From Neckera pumila (lineage: Eukaryota > Streptophyta > Bryopsida > Hypnales > Neckeraceae), in NCBI GenBank assembly GCA_963969595.1, contig OZ018417.1, forward strand, positions 2,296,501 through 2,360,500: 64,000 nt of DNA. Reading direction: 5' to 3'. Position numbers and translations under genes: made by a program. Each line of letters opens with the position of its first letter. Positions within the stretch are counted from its first letter, which is position 1. Of this stretch, positions 1-12,903 are shown piece after piece. The notes beneath the pieces are model-generated. The model was not told the origin of the DNA, ran no database searches, and was given only the letters and a program-made list of their open reading frames with translations.

Positions 1-880
1 ATTTCTATTGCAAAGAGAATAGAACTTTAAAAATTATTTTTTTTTGCATATCCAACAATAAGATCTTATACTTGACTAGTATATGAATATGTAGAAGAAT
101 TTCAAAAACTTTGATCATGTAGGTTGTAACATATATGCATTTAAAGTGAACAAAACAAGTTTTTGGGCACCTTGCTTGACTAGATTTTTGGCTTTGAATC
201 TTTTTAGTTCAACTTTTTCGCACTACTGATTTTGATTTACTATTTATTTATTTTAAGTAATTGAGTTGAGAATCTACCAAAAAAAATTAGGAAAAAAAGC
301 ACATAATTTGCACTCATGAAAAAATTGTAATGTAGAAGTGGATTCAAGATTGAAGAAAAAACTAAATTATTAATAGCTTTTAGATGATAATTGATTCACA
401 ATTATTTCAATACTGAGATTGTTTTAGCAAGAAATCTAACCTTGTCTAATAATTTCTTTTGAAAGATTCTAAAAACTGCATTCAAAGATGAATCCTACAA
501 GTTATTTTTTCAAGAAGATGCTTAGATTGCCTGAAAAATTAAGATTGTCTATAATTTTCTCATTATTAGTCCAAATTGAATAATGCAAAGTTGCACATAT
601 AGGCAAAAATATCATCTTTGAGAAAAATAAAATAAAATAAAATAATTTTGACTTTCTGTGATTTTTTCAATGTTGCCTGCCGAACTTCATTTTTGCTTAT
701 TGTGCCATAACTTTTGCTCCCGGGCATCAATTAAAATAAAAATTATGTATTTGCAAAGCTATTGCAAAAGTATACAATTACAAAAAATTACAAAAAAATA
801 TCACTAAAAATTGAAACAGTAGAAACCTGCCTGGACCTAAATTGTGCCCAGAGGAGACAACTGGTCTTTTAGAGGTTAAA
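1..880 (+). mobile_element. ~0.9 kb AT-rich TIR element, copy A (left end cut by window)
   Basis: This is a non-coding AT-rich segment. It shares ordered landmarks with copies at 19.09, 21.77, 22.44 and 32.43 kb: an ACTAGTAT-type stretch near 76, a CTTGACTAGATTTTTGGCTT block near 174, and a block near 705 reading roughly 'cataacttttgctcccgggc'. It closes with GGTCTTTTAGAGGTTA around 863-879, the degenerate inverse of the left terminus of other copies. No open frame of note was seen. It is probably a non-autonomous DNA transposon; the superfamily is unassigned. Confidence 0.6.
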
Positions 881-1093
881 TCTTTGTAACATAGCTTGAT
901 TATAATACCATTGCAATTAACCAATTGCAATTAACTATGGGAATGGTTTAATTACACTTTTGGGGACACTTTCAATAGAACTCTACTTGTAACAATGGAT
1001 ACACAAATGTTCTTGGATGTTTTCACCTTAATTTCATTCATTTTTAGAAAAGGCATAAAGTGATCAATCCAAAACTGATGAAAGTATTCATAT

Positions 1094-1351
1094 CATTAGA
1101 TGACATTTGAGGGTATTGGAGGGCCGTTTCAAGCCCATTTCCAATGCTAGCCCGATTTTGCGAACAACCGGTACGGGCAATCATAATTTTTTTACCCAAA
1201 TATCATTTTAAGCAAATTTTTTTTTTTTTTTTTTCCAAAAATGACAAGGCACGGGGTCGGCCACATTAGCTAGTTGCTTCCTTTGTGTTCCCGCAGTCTG
1301 GAAACACATAGAAACTCGCAGTCTTTTAGAGGCATCAAATATCATGTAATG
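1094..1351. mobile_element. MITE-like element with long poly-T tract
   Basis: This is a 258 bp non-coding segment. It begins CATTAGATGACATTTGAGG and ends in the near-inverse CATCAAATATCATGTAATG, giving imperfect ~18 bp TIRs. Inside are a CATTTTAAGCAAA motif and an 18-T run. The segment at 15,419-15,704 carries the same motif and poly-T run in reverse orientation, so the two look like members of one family. I could not see a convincing target-site duplication. Confidence 0.45.
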
Positions 1352-1779
1352 CCAGACATGAGTGATTTTGTTTTTAAATAGGTTAAATTAAATTTAGTTA
1401 ATGTACATTTAGTCTAAATAAAGTTTTTGTACTAATCAATAGCTCTTTCTTAAAAGAACTGAATAAAGTACAAATGAAAAATATCATTTTTGAAAAAACA
1501 ACTATTTAAGTTTCATCATTCCATGGAAAAAAGTCTACAACTACAAAATAGTCATACTGGAATTCTTAAGGGTTTAGAGTACATATATAGCTTGTGTCAT
1601 AGAAATTCTCCTTCCTCTTGAATTGAAAACATAGAAGTGGACAAAGTTCAAAATTTCAAATTCTATGATTTTGAATTCCACCTATTGTTTTTTTGAACAT
1701 TAATCCTAGATGGATATGACCTTTGTGATTGAAGAGGTTATTTAAAATACTCTAATTCTTAGACAGCTTGAAGTGCACT

Positions 1780-1946
1780 ATTTGTTTCCAAAACTCCTTC
1801 TACAAATTTTGATACTAGTCAAGTGTAAGTCCTTAAGATTGGATTTGCAAAAATAACAAATTTAAAAGTTTCCAACACTTTGCAATAGAAATGGTAGTTA
1901 GAGAGTTTATTGATGAAAAAAAAACTTTGGACTTTAACCCCTAAAG
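1780..1946 (-). repeat. Reversed left-end fragment of the ~0.9 kb TIR family
   Basis: Read on the minus strand, this gives the left-end landmarks of the family: a TTTTTTTTCATCAATAAAC stretch, then ACTACCATTTCTATTGCAAAG, then CACTTGACTAGTATC. These match the beginning of copy A. The fragment abuts a TTAACCCCTAAAGGA terminus at 1,934. Confidence 0.5.
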
Positions 1947-2730
1947 GATGGACCTTGTGATTGTATAGTCAAACTTAAATTTTGCCCTATATTCTTCCAT
2001 TTCTTCTCTATTTATGAGTGAATTTTTTTGGTTTTATTTTTCAAAAATAAAATCATACATCCACTATTTGTCATCAAATTTTCAAATTTTCAAATTTTCT
2101 TTGGAAATTTCAAACTACCATAAATTTTTGAAAAGAAAAGAAAAAAATTCATATCAAATACAAATAATGTTCAAAAAAATCTAAAATTTATGAATAGAAG
2201 ACATTATAGTGTGGAATGTTGTGGTACAAAGAAAAATTCCATGTCACTCTATATTTAAAAACATGGATATAGATCCTTAACTTCAAACTTCAGTAGAATG
2301 TTTATTTTCCAAAAAAATTCAAAATTTTCAAATGGAGTAGAAACTTCATTTTAGAAATTTCATTTTGTTAGTGTTGCTCAAAAGCAAAAGAAATTATTTT
2401 ACATGTCAGAATCAAGTTTTAAGGGAAAAGAGCTCAAAGTATTGAAATACACCAAATAGTGTACCACTTTTTTGATAAATTATCCCATATAAAATTAATA
2501 TATCTTGAATTTAACTCAATGATGTAGATGAAAAGTTACTTTCTATTTTCAAAGTTTATTGAAAAATATTAGTATGTGTTATTGTTGATCTAAGTATGGA
2601 TGTGATCTATAAATAACATTTTATAACTATTGTTTGAGAGTCATCATTAAAATATTCTTCTAAGTTGCATTTTATAATAGATCTTCACAATTTTGGAAAT
2701 CTGGACACCCTTCCAGTCCTTTAGGGGTTA
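1934..2730. mobile_element. Putative 797 bp TIR element with TTAACCCCTAAAGGA ends
   Basis: The left terminus, TTAACCCCTAAAGGATGG, starts at 1,934. The right terminus, GTCCTTTAGGGGTTA, ends at 2,730 and is its inverse over about 14 bp. The interior is AT-rich and non-coding, and it does not clearly carry the landmarks of the main family. It may be a distinct member using the same ends, or two unrelated termini brought together. Confidence 0.35.
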
Positions 2731-4501
2731 AGGTAAAAACACCAAAAGCGTCCTTGTTCTCATTCTTGTACCCTTAGTTGCCATTAAATTTGTCCCTAGT
2801 TTTGTCCTTCAAAAGCTTAACTCTAATTCACTAACTACTGATTTTTGCAAATTTCAATTTAGGATCTACCTATGTGGCAATTTCAGTGGTCTAAAGAGCC
2901 GACACTTTGAAAATTATAAAAATTATATACCACATCCAATAAATCTATTTTTTAGATATTCATGATTTGCACTCACTAGTAATACAAAAATATTATTTTT
3001 GGTAAAACTGTGGTGAATTGCTTATAGTAGGGGTAGTCATAGCACCTTCAAGGTTGACATTTTCTTTGAGAAATTTCTTCAGGCGCATGAAATGGGGAGC
3101 CCTATTTTGTAGAGGGGCTGTGACACCCCTTTTGTAGCGAAAATGAAATCTCCAACAAGGATCACTTGCACAGCACCACGGCAACCATGGCAAACTAATC
3201 GAGCAGAGGGTGAAATTTTTCTCAAAGAAAATGCCGTTTGTAGCTCCTTTCTTCACTTGTGGAGGAGAAATCCTAAAAGCGAGGGTACAAAAACCATTGC
3301 TTAAACTTCTTCACGTCCGTTCTTATCCTCTGGAGGAAGAGAATGACCCTTCTCAACCTTCACGGAAAGGAGCCAGTGCAAGCTGCGGCGAGACAACTAT
3401 TAAGCGCCAAGTCCCTCTTCTTGACCTTCACGGAATGGGATGAAGGAGCCGTGACTACCCCTAGTGACGGTTTTGGGTGTTTCCACCGTAAGAAAATCAC
3501 ATTTCCCACCTCCATTCTTGGAGCAGAAGTTTTGAACTCAGATACCATGCGAGGCTGTACGCGCGGTTGACCACTCCGTTCCCAGTGCGGTTTCTTTCAG
3601 TCTGTGCTTCATTCTCCAGAGTCGTCGTCTTCAAACGGGAGGGTTCTTCCTCTCAATTGCTGCCTGATTTCCATGTTGAAGGCGGCGCATGGAACTTCAG
3701 GGCACGATCTCCGGTGAGCTTGCTGCACTTTAGGATCAGCGAACCAAGAATGATCCTTGCAAAATTTACAGCAGATCGAGTCACGTTTGAAAATCCCCGA
3801 AGTAATTGTAATCGCTGCAAAGCTCATGAACCTTTCTTGATCGCCGTTCAAAGGATGTCCCTTCCCTGGATTTAGGTTTAGGTTTCATAAATGTCAAGCA
3901 AAGGTCTCGCTGTTCGCATCGAATTTGATGTCCTAATTCATAGCAATCACCGCTTAATGCGTAACGTGGGAGGGAAGTTGAGATTGTGGACTCTGAAAGA
4001 CGGTTCTGTCCTCTCGTTCGGGGATGTTGCGGATAATGATGTTGGATTTTTTCGTGGTTTAGCGAGTTGAAAGGCATCGACAGCGATGGTCATGCGTTCA
4101 TGGATCCGCGTTCTTCAGAATTGAATGAGTATTGAATGATCGCTTCAACTTGAGGGTTTAGGGTTTCTCATTTTAATTCTGTTGCTTCTCTTTTACTTGG
4201 TACAGTGTCGAATTTCTCTGGATAACCAATGCGCAGCATTGTTAGAGAGGATGACAATTTCTTTTCTGCCTTGATATCTGGTTAGAATTGGAGCTACCGG
4301 TATTTATTACTTGGTGATCGAGCACTTGAATTATGTGCGAGCTGGATTGTACTTGACATTAATTCATCGAAGTGGCTCTCAGTGCATTGTATCAAAGGTG
4401 GAGGATCGATGAGCGGAGTTTGAGGAAGAAAGATAGTCTGCTGAGCTCTTGTTTTGTGTGATTATGATAGGATCTTCAAGATTGGCTTTTGAAGATTCAA
4501 T
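2731..4501. other. Upstream region of IYO: AT-rich spacer, inverted-repeat patch, probable 5' leader
   Basis: The first part (to about 3,020) is AT-rich spacer. From about 3,020 to 3,465 there are two sets of partial inverted repeats: TTTTCTTTGAGAAATTTC near 3,060 against its inverse near 3,215, and TAGGGGTAGTCA near 3,028 against TGACTACCCCTA near 3,454. Composition becomes gene-like from about 3,550. The 3,600-4,500 stretch is likely the promoter and 5' leader of IYO, possibly with a leader intron. I saw no convincing protein-coding exon here; the short open frames on both strands lack family resemblance. Confidence 0.4.
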
Positions 4502-7500
4502 ATGACTTCTGTGGAACGAGTCGGTCGAGTTGGAGGTCAGAAGGAAGCTGTTAATGAGGATGCGAAGGAGGAGGTGAAGCCGCCTTACCAGCCTTTGAAG
4601 GTCCTGGGAGGAATTCGGGAGAAGGGGTTTGATGGCGATGGCGGAGCCGGTGGGAAGCCTGGGCGTGTCTCTTTGCCACAGCCGAGTGTTAGACCGTTCC
4701 CTGTTGCGCGCCATCGCTCCGAGGGCCCTGTAAGCTTCACTTTGCCCCTGGAAGATTGATACGTTGAAATTTAGGTTTGAATGGGGAAGTTGAATGGTGA
4801 TGATGTTTACGTTTTCAAAATCCTTATATGGAGCAATTCTTTTCGGTTCCCGAAGTGGATCCCTTGCTTCTGTAGTTGAATTGCTTCTACGTTATCAGTG
4901 CAACCTTGAATGGCTCAGGGTTTAGGGTTCTGGGTTCACTTTTGATGAATGTTTCCCGATCCTTTCATGCTTACGGTAGATGTGTATCTGCACAAAATTA
5001 ATCAGAATCTCGTGTCACTAAGTTCTTTGAGTTGCTATGGCAGCATTGGGCACCTCAACGGGAGCCCGAAACCGTGGCAATGCCGGATGATTTTGAAGAA
5101 TTGGGCGCAGAGGGTCTGGCAGCTCTAGCCAAGCCACTTATACGAAAGAAAAAACCAACCCTGAATCTAAGTCGATGGAAGACTGAACGCAATTCGAAAG
5201 ATACTGATCTCAAAGGCCCTAACCTGGATCTGGATAACTCGTCACGTGTTGAAGAAATAAATCAAGTTGAGGAACTGGAAACTACACCTGTAGAATCCAG
5301 AATCGAGAGAGTTCCAGGAGCTGTTTCACGGCCAAGAGTTTCCTTCACCTTACCGACTAAAAAGAGTGCAGGTGCGGCAGATTTTTAAGGTCCTACCTAA
5401 ATTTGGTTTATTGTGTTTGTTTTTCGACCCGCTGTACTACCATGTTTCTATTGGTTTCAAAGGATGTGCATTGCTCTAATGAAATCAAATTGATGCTGCA
5501 GACGAAGTAACAGAAGTTCGTACCAAACCCGTAGAATATGCTGAACTATCTAGACTCAGAAGTGATTCCGGTGCGAGTAGTAGAGGAGTGGTCCGAGTTA
5601 CTGGAGTGGAGACGGCAAGGTCTGAATCTGAAGAAGCATCAATTGACGAAGAGAATCGTGCCGCTATTGCGTCCATGTCCGCAGCTGAGGTTGCAGAAGC
5701 CCGAAATGAAATTATGAGCCGGTTGAAACCTGAAGTACTAGAGATGCTGAGAACGAGAAGGCTGAAGCAAGGTTCGAAAGATCACAAAGGGGATGAGAAA
5801 CGGGCTGATGCAGAATCGGTGGTAAAAACTGCAGGATTGAGGGACGGATCACTTCCAGCGAAGAGCTCACATGCCCCTGAAACCCTAAAAAATCCCCAAA
5901 CAGCCGCCAATTCTCTAGATACCGAGGAAATAAAGAAGCAAGGACCTGCTAATCAACAGCCCATTGTCCCCAAGTTTGATCAAGCTTCAGGCTGGCCCAA
6001 ATCTTGGACTGAGAGAGTAGAGGCCGTAAGGCTTCACAGGTTTGACATGGAAGGCCACCTGGTGGCTATCGACGACGTACCGATCCAGGAAACCTCTGGC
6101 AAGTCTTTCTCAATGCACTTTAGCATACCACATGGTGGAGTTTTGAGTGCGAGTATTGCTGGCACAACCTGTTAGTAGTGCTTTGGATGTCTCGATGTCT
6201 CGGAATGTGTGTGAATCTGCCCTTCAGGCAAATTATGGTGGGAAAAGGCTATTGGATAATATCATCTGTTTAGATAATGTAGTTTGCCTTTCTCAGTGAG
6301 TCCTCTTCAGACTATTCATTTACGTGCAATCAATATTGCAGTTCCATATTTGTACACACTAACCATCTTCAGCATCCAGACTAGAGTAGCACCTGTTGTG
6401 CGATCTATCTTTGGATTGTATTAATTGTTTTCTGGTGTGTATCTTAATTCAGATACTTCTCCCGATTTGGAAGAGTCAAATGTGCAAAACATTGCTGAGC
6501 GGGACTTTCTTCGATCAGAAGGTGACCCTGCAGGAATGGGCTATACTCTGAAAGAGGCTGCTGATCTCGTTCGAAGCACGGTTAGTAAAGGGTGAAACTG
6601 AAATATTGCGGTTTTATTCTCACTTCGCCGACATTGTCGGAAAAGTGATCACTATCTCGTTCTTATCTTGTAATAATTTTATTTTCTTTGCAAATTGTGA
6701 GGCAGAATTTATGGTGAGTAGGTAGATGAAGATTTTCCATGTTTTGTGTCTTCTTTTGCTGGAGTAGATTTTGCATTCCAATCCTTTGATTAGCTACATG
6801 ACAGAAATTTATGAGGGAGGTGATAGTGTTGTAGGAATCCAAGATTATTTGCGGTTTTCTATTTGATTGATTGACCAATGGCAAGGGGTTGGTTTTCAGG
6901 TTGCAGGTCATAGAACGTTTGCTTTGCGCCTTATAGCATCTGTACTTGAGAATGCTGTGGTTGGACTCCAAGAACAGAAGACAGGATTGTTTTGGGATCA
7001 AAGGCGGAGGACACTGGATGATGTCGATTGGCAGGCTGTATGGGCATACGCTCTAGGCCCTGAGCCTGGGTTAACTTTGACCTTGAGGTATTGATTCGTA
7101 CACCTGTGGGAGGATGGTTTGGTTATGCCTTTTTTTGTTCAATGACAGGTCTGAGCACACATTCAAAGGTTGATTCGGGTGTATGATATTTGTTTTTGGC
7201 TTGTTTACACTAGGCTTGCTTTGGACGACACCCATACAACTGTTGTTGTATCATGCGCAAAGGCTTTGCAGGCTCTGCTGAGCTGCTCAGCCAATGATGC
7301 TATCCTTGATCTTCATGAGGTGATTTTCGTACCTGTTCCAAGGGTATTCTACCCACTGTAAGTGAAAGAACATAGAAAATAGTGCCAATATGACTACTGG
7401 TATTTTATATTCAGAGCTGAGGTCAAAATGTGGTTACAAATTTGAAAACAAGATGAAATTTCCAATGAAATAAGGAACTTAATAGCAGGTCTAATATTCT

Positions 7501-10500
7501 TGTTCTTTGAGATGAATAATTTGTAGGCTTTGCAAATGAATGTATTTCTGTTGTATTTCGTCTTTGACAGTTTGTAATAGTTTGATTCGTGTCTAGTACT
7601 TGAAACCTCTGTAACCTGCTGTGGTGGCCACAACAGAGTTGTTGGCCAAGAATGAAGTTATTGTTTACAGGTCCTGTGTTTCGAAAGCATACAAAGCAGG
7701 ATGAAGGCTTTCTTGGAGGGGGCCGGTGGAAGTATAACATTAAAGCAAGTGAATTACACCCCAAGAGCGCAACTGCTGAAGAAGAGGACGATGACGGGAA
7801 GGAGACAGTAGCAGATGATACAACAGTTGCAAGCAAGGACTGTGCTGCTGGGCTCATTCGAATGGGTGTGCTGCCTAGGATTCGTTACATCCTAGAGGTT
7901 GGCATTTCTCATTTTCCTGCTTGATATCCATGTGTGAGATCCACAGATTTTGAGCTGAATCTAGATTGGAAAATTACAATGCAGATTTTTAGACCTTTCT
8001 GGGATTCTGCGTCGTGTTTTAACTTTGAAAGCTCTTACAATACAGGTCGAGAAGTTGAAAGCAGCAGATGACCAGCTATTGGATGTAATTGTAGCGTTGG
8101 CACGTCATTCTCCCGCCGCTTCGGAATCTGTAATGAAGTGCCCCAGGCTTGTGGATTCCATCATTCAACGGTTCATATTAGTAAGCGAGGATCGTGACGG
8201 TGGCATTCATTCTGCACAGTCTTGCCGTGCGAAGGCCATCGAACTTCTCAAGGTGAAGCTTAATCCTTGCAAAAATATTTCTAGCGCAGTCCTTTTGGGG
8301 ATATTATTTCAATGCTTTTCTAGTCCCGTAAAGAGTGCTTTTGTTCAAAAAAATCCCAAATTGCTTGCAAGATTTCATATCAATGACAAAATATTTTGAA
8401 AATATCCAATCTTTATACTATTGATATTATTCACAATGATGAAAACTTCATGGTGGATGAAAACGATGGGTTTTCCTAGAAACTAGCAAAATTCATTATG
8501 GAATAAAAACTATATATATTGACTTGTAAATGCAATTATGTTTTTCTTATTTTTTTAGAAATTTTTCAGAAATTTGAAGTGAGATAGAATTGACAGCAAG
8601 ATGTAATGTTTGTACATTGACAGGCAAAGTTTATACTACAAAATCACCTCAAGTTTTCTCGTTATCAATAAAAGCAGCATTTATTTATGGGACGTCGTGC
8701 GTAATTGCGGTGCTTGCCTCCAAAGTTTGATCATTTTTACTGGTTGCAGGTATTATCACAAGCAAGCCGGCTCAACTGTTCTAAGTTTTTCAACTCTGGA
8801 GCTATTCAAATGGCACATTCTGAGTTGTACACAGTGCAATCCTCTAAGATTGGTGACCCAGTATGCTCCACAATAGTCGAGTCCCTCAGGTTGTGGCAAA
8901 TATGCGTACAGTACAAGATGGGAATGTCCAGCTTTATGGACATATATCCTACCCTCTGCTTCTGGCTGTCGCCTTTGACAAAGGAAGAGATTATCAGTGA
9001 TAACGGCAGCGATGCTCTGAGCTTAGCCCAGGAGTCATATCGGTTACTTGAGCAATTGGCTCAAACACTTCCGAGGCTACATACAAGTGATGAAGAGACC
9101 TTGGAGAGCTTCGAAACCGATGATGAAAACTGGGCATGGAGATTAGCTGTTCCTTTGGTAGAAACTGCTCTGGGATGGCTCTCCGCTGATCGTATTTCTG
9201 CAATAGTAAAACAAGTCAGCAAACGCAGACAACGTGGAGTATCATCTAGTAGCACGGTGAGGCTGATAGGAACCCTCACTTCAGTACTGCAGTTCCTTGC
9301 TACCGTCAGTGAGAAGATACTTGCGAGCAGTCTTGACAAAGAGAATGCACATACCCCGTTTATACCGACCTTTGTTCCCCGACTGGGATTGCTACTGGCA
9401 GAAGACAAATTTGTTTTGGGGTCGGGAACATTGTTCGAAAGTCTTTGTTCCATAAGACATGTTCGGGACGAGGAGACGACATTGGCTGCCACTTGTTGTT
9501 TACAGGCAATGACTCGCCTATTGAACAATGTCGACGAGGTCATCAAAACTGCACGGTCTCAGAGTGCTCCAACCACAGCAGCATCTATGGAATGTACTCG
9601 AGCTCACGAAATTTTGGTTGCTGGTTTGATTTTGTCTTGTAGAAGAGAGTTGCAGGAACTGTTATCCGACGTTGGAGATGAGGTCTTAGCCAACACTGGC
9701 TTGCTTCAGTCTTTCGAGATCAACGGGAGGGGAGGGCCTGCCCCAGGGCTAGGGCTTGGTTGGGGTGCAATAGGTGGTGGATCATGGTCCAGACAAGTGT
9801 TGGTTGCGCAGGCGACAGCCAGACTTGTGATGTATTTACTTGATTTAACACCAACCAGTAGCGATGATTCCACACCTTCACAGATCCTCTGGCGGTTAAG
9901 TTGTGGGTTTGCTGTTGCGGCACTGGCCACTCCGGAGGACGGGGAGCTAGTCAAGCAGGCATGCTCCGAGTTATTGATACATCACAATACTTTGTCGTCC
10001 CTGACAAAGCTCGTGGAAAATACTTTGACAGAGCTCGACCCTGTTCTTCAAGACTTGAACCTGTCTAGCGAAAGTTTGGTCAGGTTAGTTCCTGATAAAG
10101 TGTCGAAGGTGCTTCTGGAGCATTATACGTGGACATGGACATCAAGAAAGAACCACAAGGCGGATAGTACTCGTCCTAAAGCAATATTGAAAGGAAACAA
10201 ACGGCTGCCGACTGTTGTTGAAGACGCGGGTGCGTACACTCAAGCACGAACTAGTTTAGCGAAAGAATGGGCAAGACAGAGGCTGCCATTACCATCTCAC
10301 TGGATCCTTAGCCCTATGGCCACTAACATTACGCGGCTGCTATTCAAATCCGAAGGAGTGGAAGAGATTGGGGTTAGCACAGTGGATACCATTGAAAAAG
10401 CAATGATGGAAGAGACTGTGAAGTCAGGACTATCTTGGCTTCTAGGGTTGGAGGCTCTTTATTCTGACTCCCTTGAGAATAACCCATTCCACCTCATACC

Positions 10501-11924
10501 CTTGGTTCGAAAAGTACATGCTCTATCATCTATATATGTCCTTGGAGGTGATATTTTCCTTCAGGAGGAGACAAGAACTGCCATTGGGGTGTTACAGGAG
10601 ATTTATGGACGTCAATTGGAATCAGCGGACGAAAAGGATGGATTACCTGTGCAGGCTTTGGATTTTGAACGTTTAATTGACATGAACTACACCTCGTTTG
10701 GGGAAAGCTTAGCGGAGCAATTTGGGGCGAGTTCATTTGGTGACCTGGTGTTCGCTCGACAGGTGGCACTTCATTTGCAACAGGGAGTGCCGGACCCGGT
10801 TCGTTTAGGGGTGTGGCGGATTGTAGTGGATGCTCAAGCGTTGAGGCTCCTCCCTCCTTTGGCTCAGTGTTGTGGGCAGCCATCGCGTTATTTGTATCCC
10901 TTTGAGGTACTCTCAATTTTTGGAAATTTGTTCATCAAATGCAATTATGGGCCTTATGTGTTGTCCATGTTGTTCGTTGAGGATTTGCTGGTGCAGTCGC
11001 TAATTCCCTTTTGTTCTTCTTCCCAGAGGAATGCTGAAATTGTAGGGGCGTATGTGTCTGTGTGGACATCTGGAGCCCTTGATACTCCTGCGGCGCAGGC
11101 CTCTCTCTCCTTCACATTATGTATCCATCACATTGCTGGGTATCTCTTTGGGAATTCGGATGTGCTTGATAAACTTGCGGTTAAAACGGTGGCCAGGACT
11201 TTGGTGCGGAGCTCCATGCGCAAGTCGCAACAGCAGGTATTTACAGAGAATCTTTCAATGTCCTTGTAACATCAGCTTCGCAACTGACACTTCATTTTGT
11301 ATATAAGATAGAGAATCCTATTTGCCTCACCTCCTGCATGCTCACCAAGATGTAGGAGCGCTTTTTGGGAGATCCCTCAATAGAGTTTTCGAGAGAGCAC
11401 TTTGTGAGCCAGACTCTCTAGAGATGAAATTTCTATCGCCACACATGAATTTCTTATGCTATCATTCAAAGGGGGAGGTTGTACAACACTATTGACGGGA
11501 TAGTAAACTACCACATATCGATTTAAAGATCAGTGGTCACAGATATCTAGCCAAGTCTTGCTTCCATCCAGCTTGCTATGTGAAGACCAACCATGTCTAT
11601 GAATAGATGAGTTGCTGTTGGTAACAACGGTCTGTACAGGAGACAAGATCAGGTCCATAATAGTTAGTATCCTGTACCTCATATGTTTGTGACGGTCTCT
11701 TCTCGCCTGGTCTCTTGCTGAGTTGCTCAAGGAGTTGGTTGTGTTTGCAGGTTGCATTGGTGAAGCTTTTAGTGTATCAGCCTTCAGTTCCCCAAGATAT
11801 GACATCTCAAGGCTATAAAGAACTGGAGGCAAGAGTGGCTTTTCTTTCGGAAGCTTGTGAGGGTGATCGGACCCTTTTGAGTGAAGTTGAACGCTTGCAA
11901 CGCCTTGCCATCCCAATGAAGTAG
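4502..11924 (+). CDS. IYO: MINIYO-type RNA polymerase II-associated protein 1 (RPAP1)
   Basis: This is a homologue of plant MINIYO/RPAP1, a nuclear Pol II partner that in Arabidopsis promotes elongation and the onset of cell differentiation. The model is join(4502..4729, 5044..5371, 5502..6170, 6453..6580, 6900..7087, 7214..7319, 7637..7897, 8046..8252, 8750..11236, 11751..11924), giving about 1,591 aa (Arabidopsis IYO is about 1,465). All phases close. Recognition rests on RPFPVARHRSEGP+HWAPQ (residues ~65-80), DDFEELGAEGLAALAK, an RPAP1_N-like AEVAEARNEIMSRLKPEVL (~245), and an RPAP1_C-like region (~355-470) with LHRFDMEGHLVAID and NIAERDFLRSEGDPAGMGYT. The rest is helical repeat-like, mostly in one 829-codon exon. 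The acceptor of exon 7 (7637) is the weakest joint: an AG at 7670 looks natural but breaks phase. The gene converges with COX6A. Confidence 0.9.
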
Positions 11925-12383
11925 GCCAATGCACATGGCAGCTAATCTTTTTTGTTAGTACCAACTTGGACTGTTGTATAACGAGTCTAGCATATCTGAT
12001 TAAAATTTCTGCACTGCGAGCTATAAACCATTTTGACTCAAGTCTTATGAGCGAGAAATATGACCTTTTGGTTCCAGCTGCAATCTCTACCAACGTCAGA
12101 CTCTCGATGTTGGCGATTTCTGAAGGTTACTTTGACAATTAAACTACAATTGGATCCAAATCAAGGAAGGGTTGTGGTTTGGTATTGGACAATTTGGAGT
12201 GATTACAGGTTTACTTGAAGATGGGACGATTTCTACATTTTGTCAACATGATTACTACTGCAATCCGCTAGACAATGCTCTTTTACAGTTGCAGTGGCAG
12301 AACATGATTCTATTATACTGTGCATATCTCTTCATGAGTTGAATAACATACATATGGAGTAAAGAGTACATACTGCCATGTCT
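11925..12383. other. IYO 3' flank / probable 3' UTR
   Basis: This is moderately AT-rich sequence after the IYO stop codon. It probably holds the 3' UTR and polyadenylation region. No coding signal was seen on either strand; minus-strand open frames here are antisense to the last IYO exon and show no family resemblance. Confidence 0.4.
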
Positions 12384-12903
12384 AAGGCAGATTGGTCACC
12401 ATTCCAGTCAAGCGTTATAACTCATAACGCAGCCCTTCTTTCTACACCCTTAGAATTGTGAAAAGTACATATATAGACGTCTGTGATGGTCTGTGATGAA
12501 CTATTAGGCAATATGTCCCATAATGCTCTCAAGCCTCCCAGCTCTCAAATATTATCTAGTCCATAATAAGCAGCAGTAGAAAGTTCATTGTTTTCTTTTG
12601 GACAAGTGCTTGCCATAAGCCTTTAAAGCACTGGTGCAATTTTGGAGGGACAAAGTTTGATAGGTTCAAAACCTTGGACAAGTACAAGATTTTGCCCAAA
12701 AGAAAAACAATGGGAAAGGATTCGATAATGCTTGAGAGCTAGAAGACTCAAGAGCATTGTGGGACATAATGCCAAGTTTTACAGTTCATCACCAATGTTC
12801 ATATTTGTAATTTTCACAAATCTAAGGGTGTAGAAAGAGGGGTTGCATTATCACTTTTTGGACTATCCAATGGAATGGTGACAAATCTGCCTTGAAAACT
12901 GGA
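12384..12903. repeat. Long imperfect foldback (about 220 bp arms)
   Basis: The left arm starts AAGGCAGATTGGTCACCATT at 12,384. The right arm ends with the near-inverse AATGGTGACAAATCTGCCTT at 12,903. Intermediate blocks pair as well: TTTCTACACCCTTAGA (~12,439) with TCTAAGGGTGTAGAAA (~12,821), ATGTCCCATAATGCTCT (~12,512) with AGAGCATTGTGGGACAT (~12,752), and CATTGTTTTCTTTTGG (~12,586) with CCAAAAGAAAAACAATG (~12,696). The loop is roughly 90 bp. It lies between the convergent 3' ends of IYO and COX6A. It could be a foldback transposon, an inverted duplication or a long-hairpin RNA source. Confidence 0.75.

Noticed and set aside
7423..7857. 144-codon minus-strand open frame
   Set aside because: It is antisense to IYO exon 7 and the preceding intron; the Ser-rich translation mirrors the acidic run in IYO.
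11530..12093. 187-codon minus-strand open frame
   Set aside because: It is antisense to the last IYO exon and its 3' flank, with no recognisable domain.
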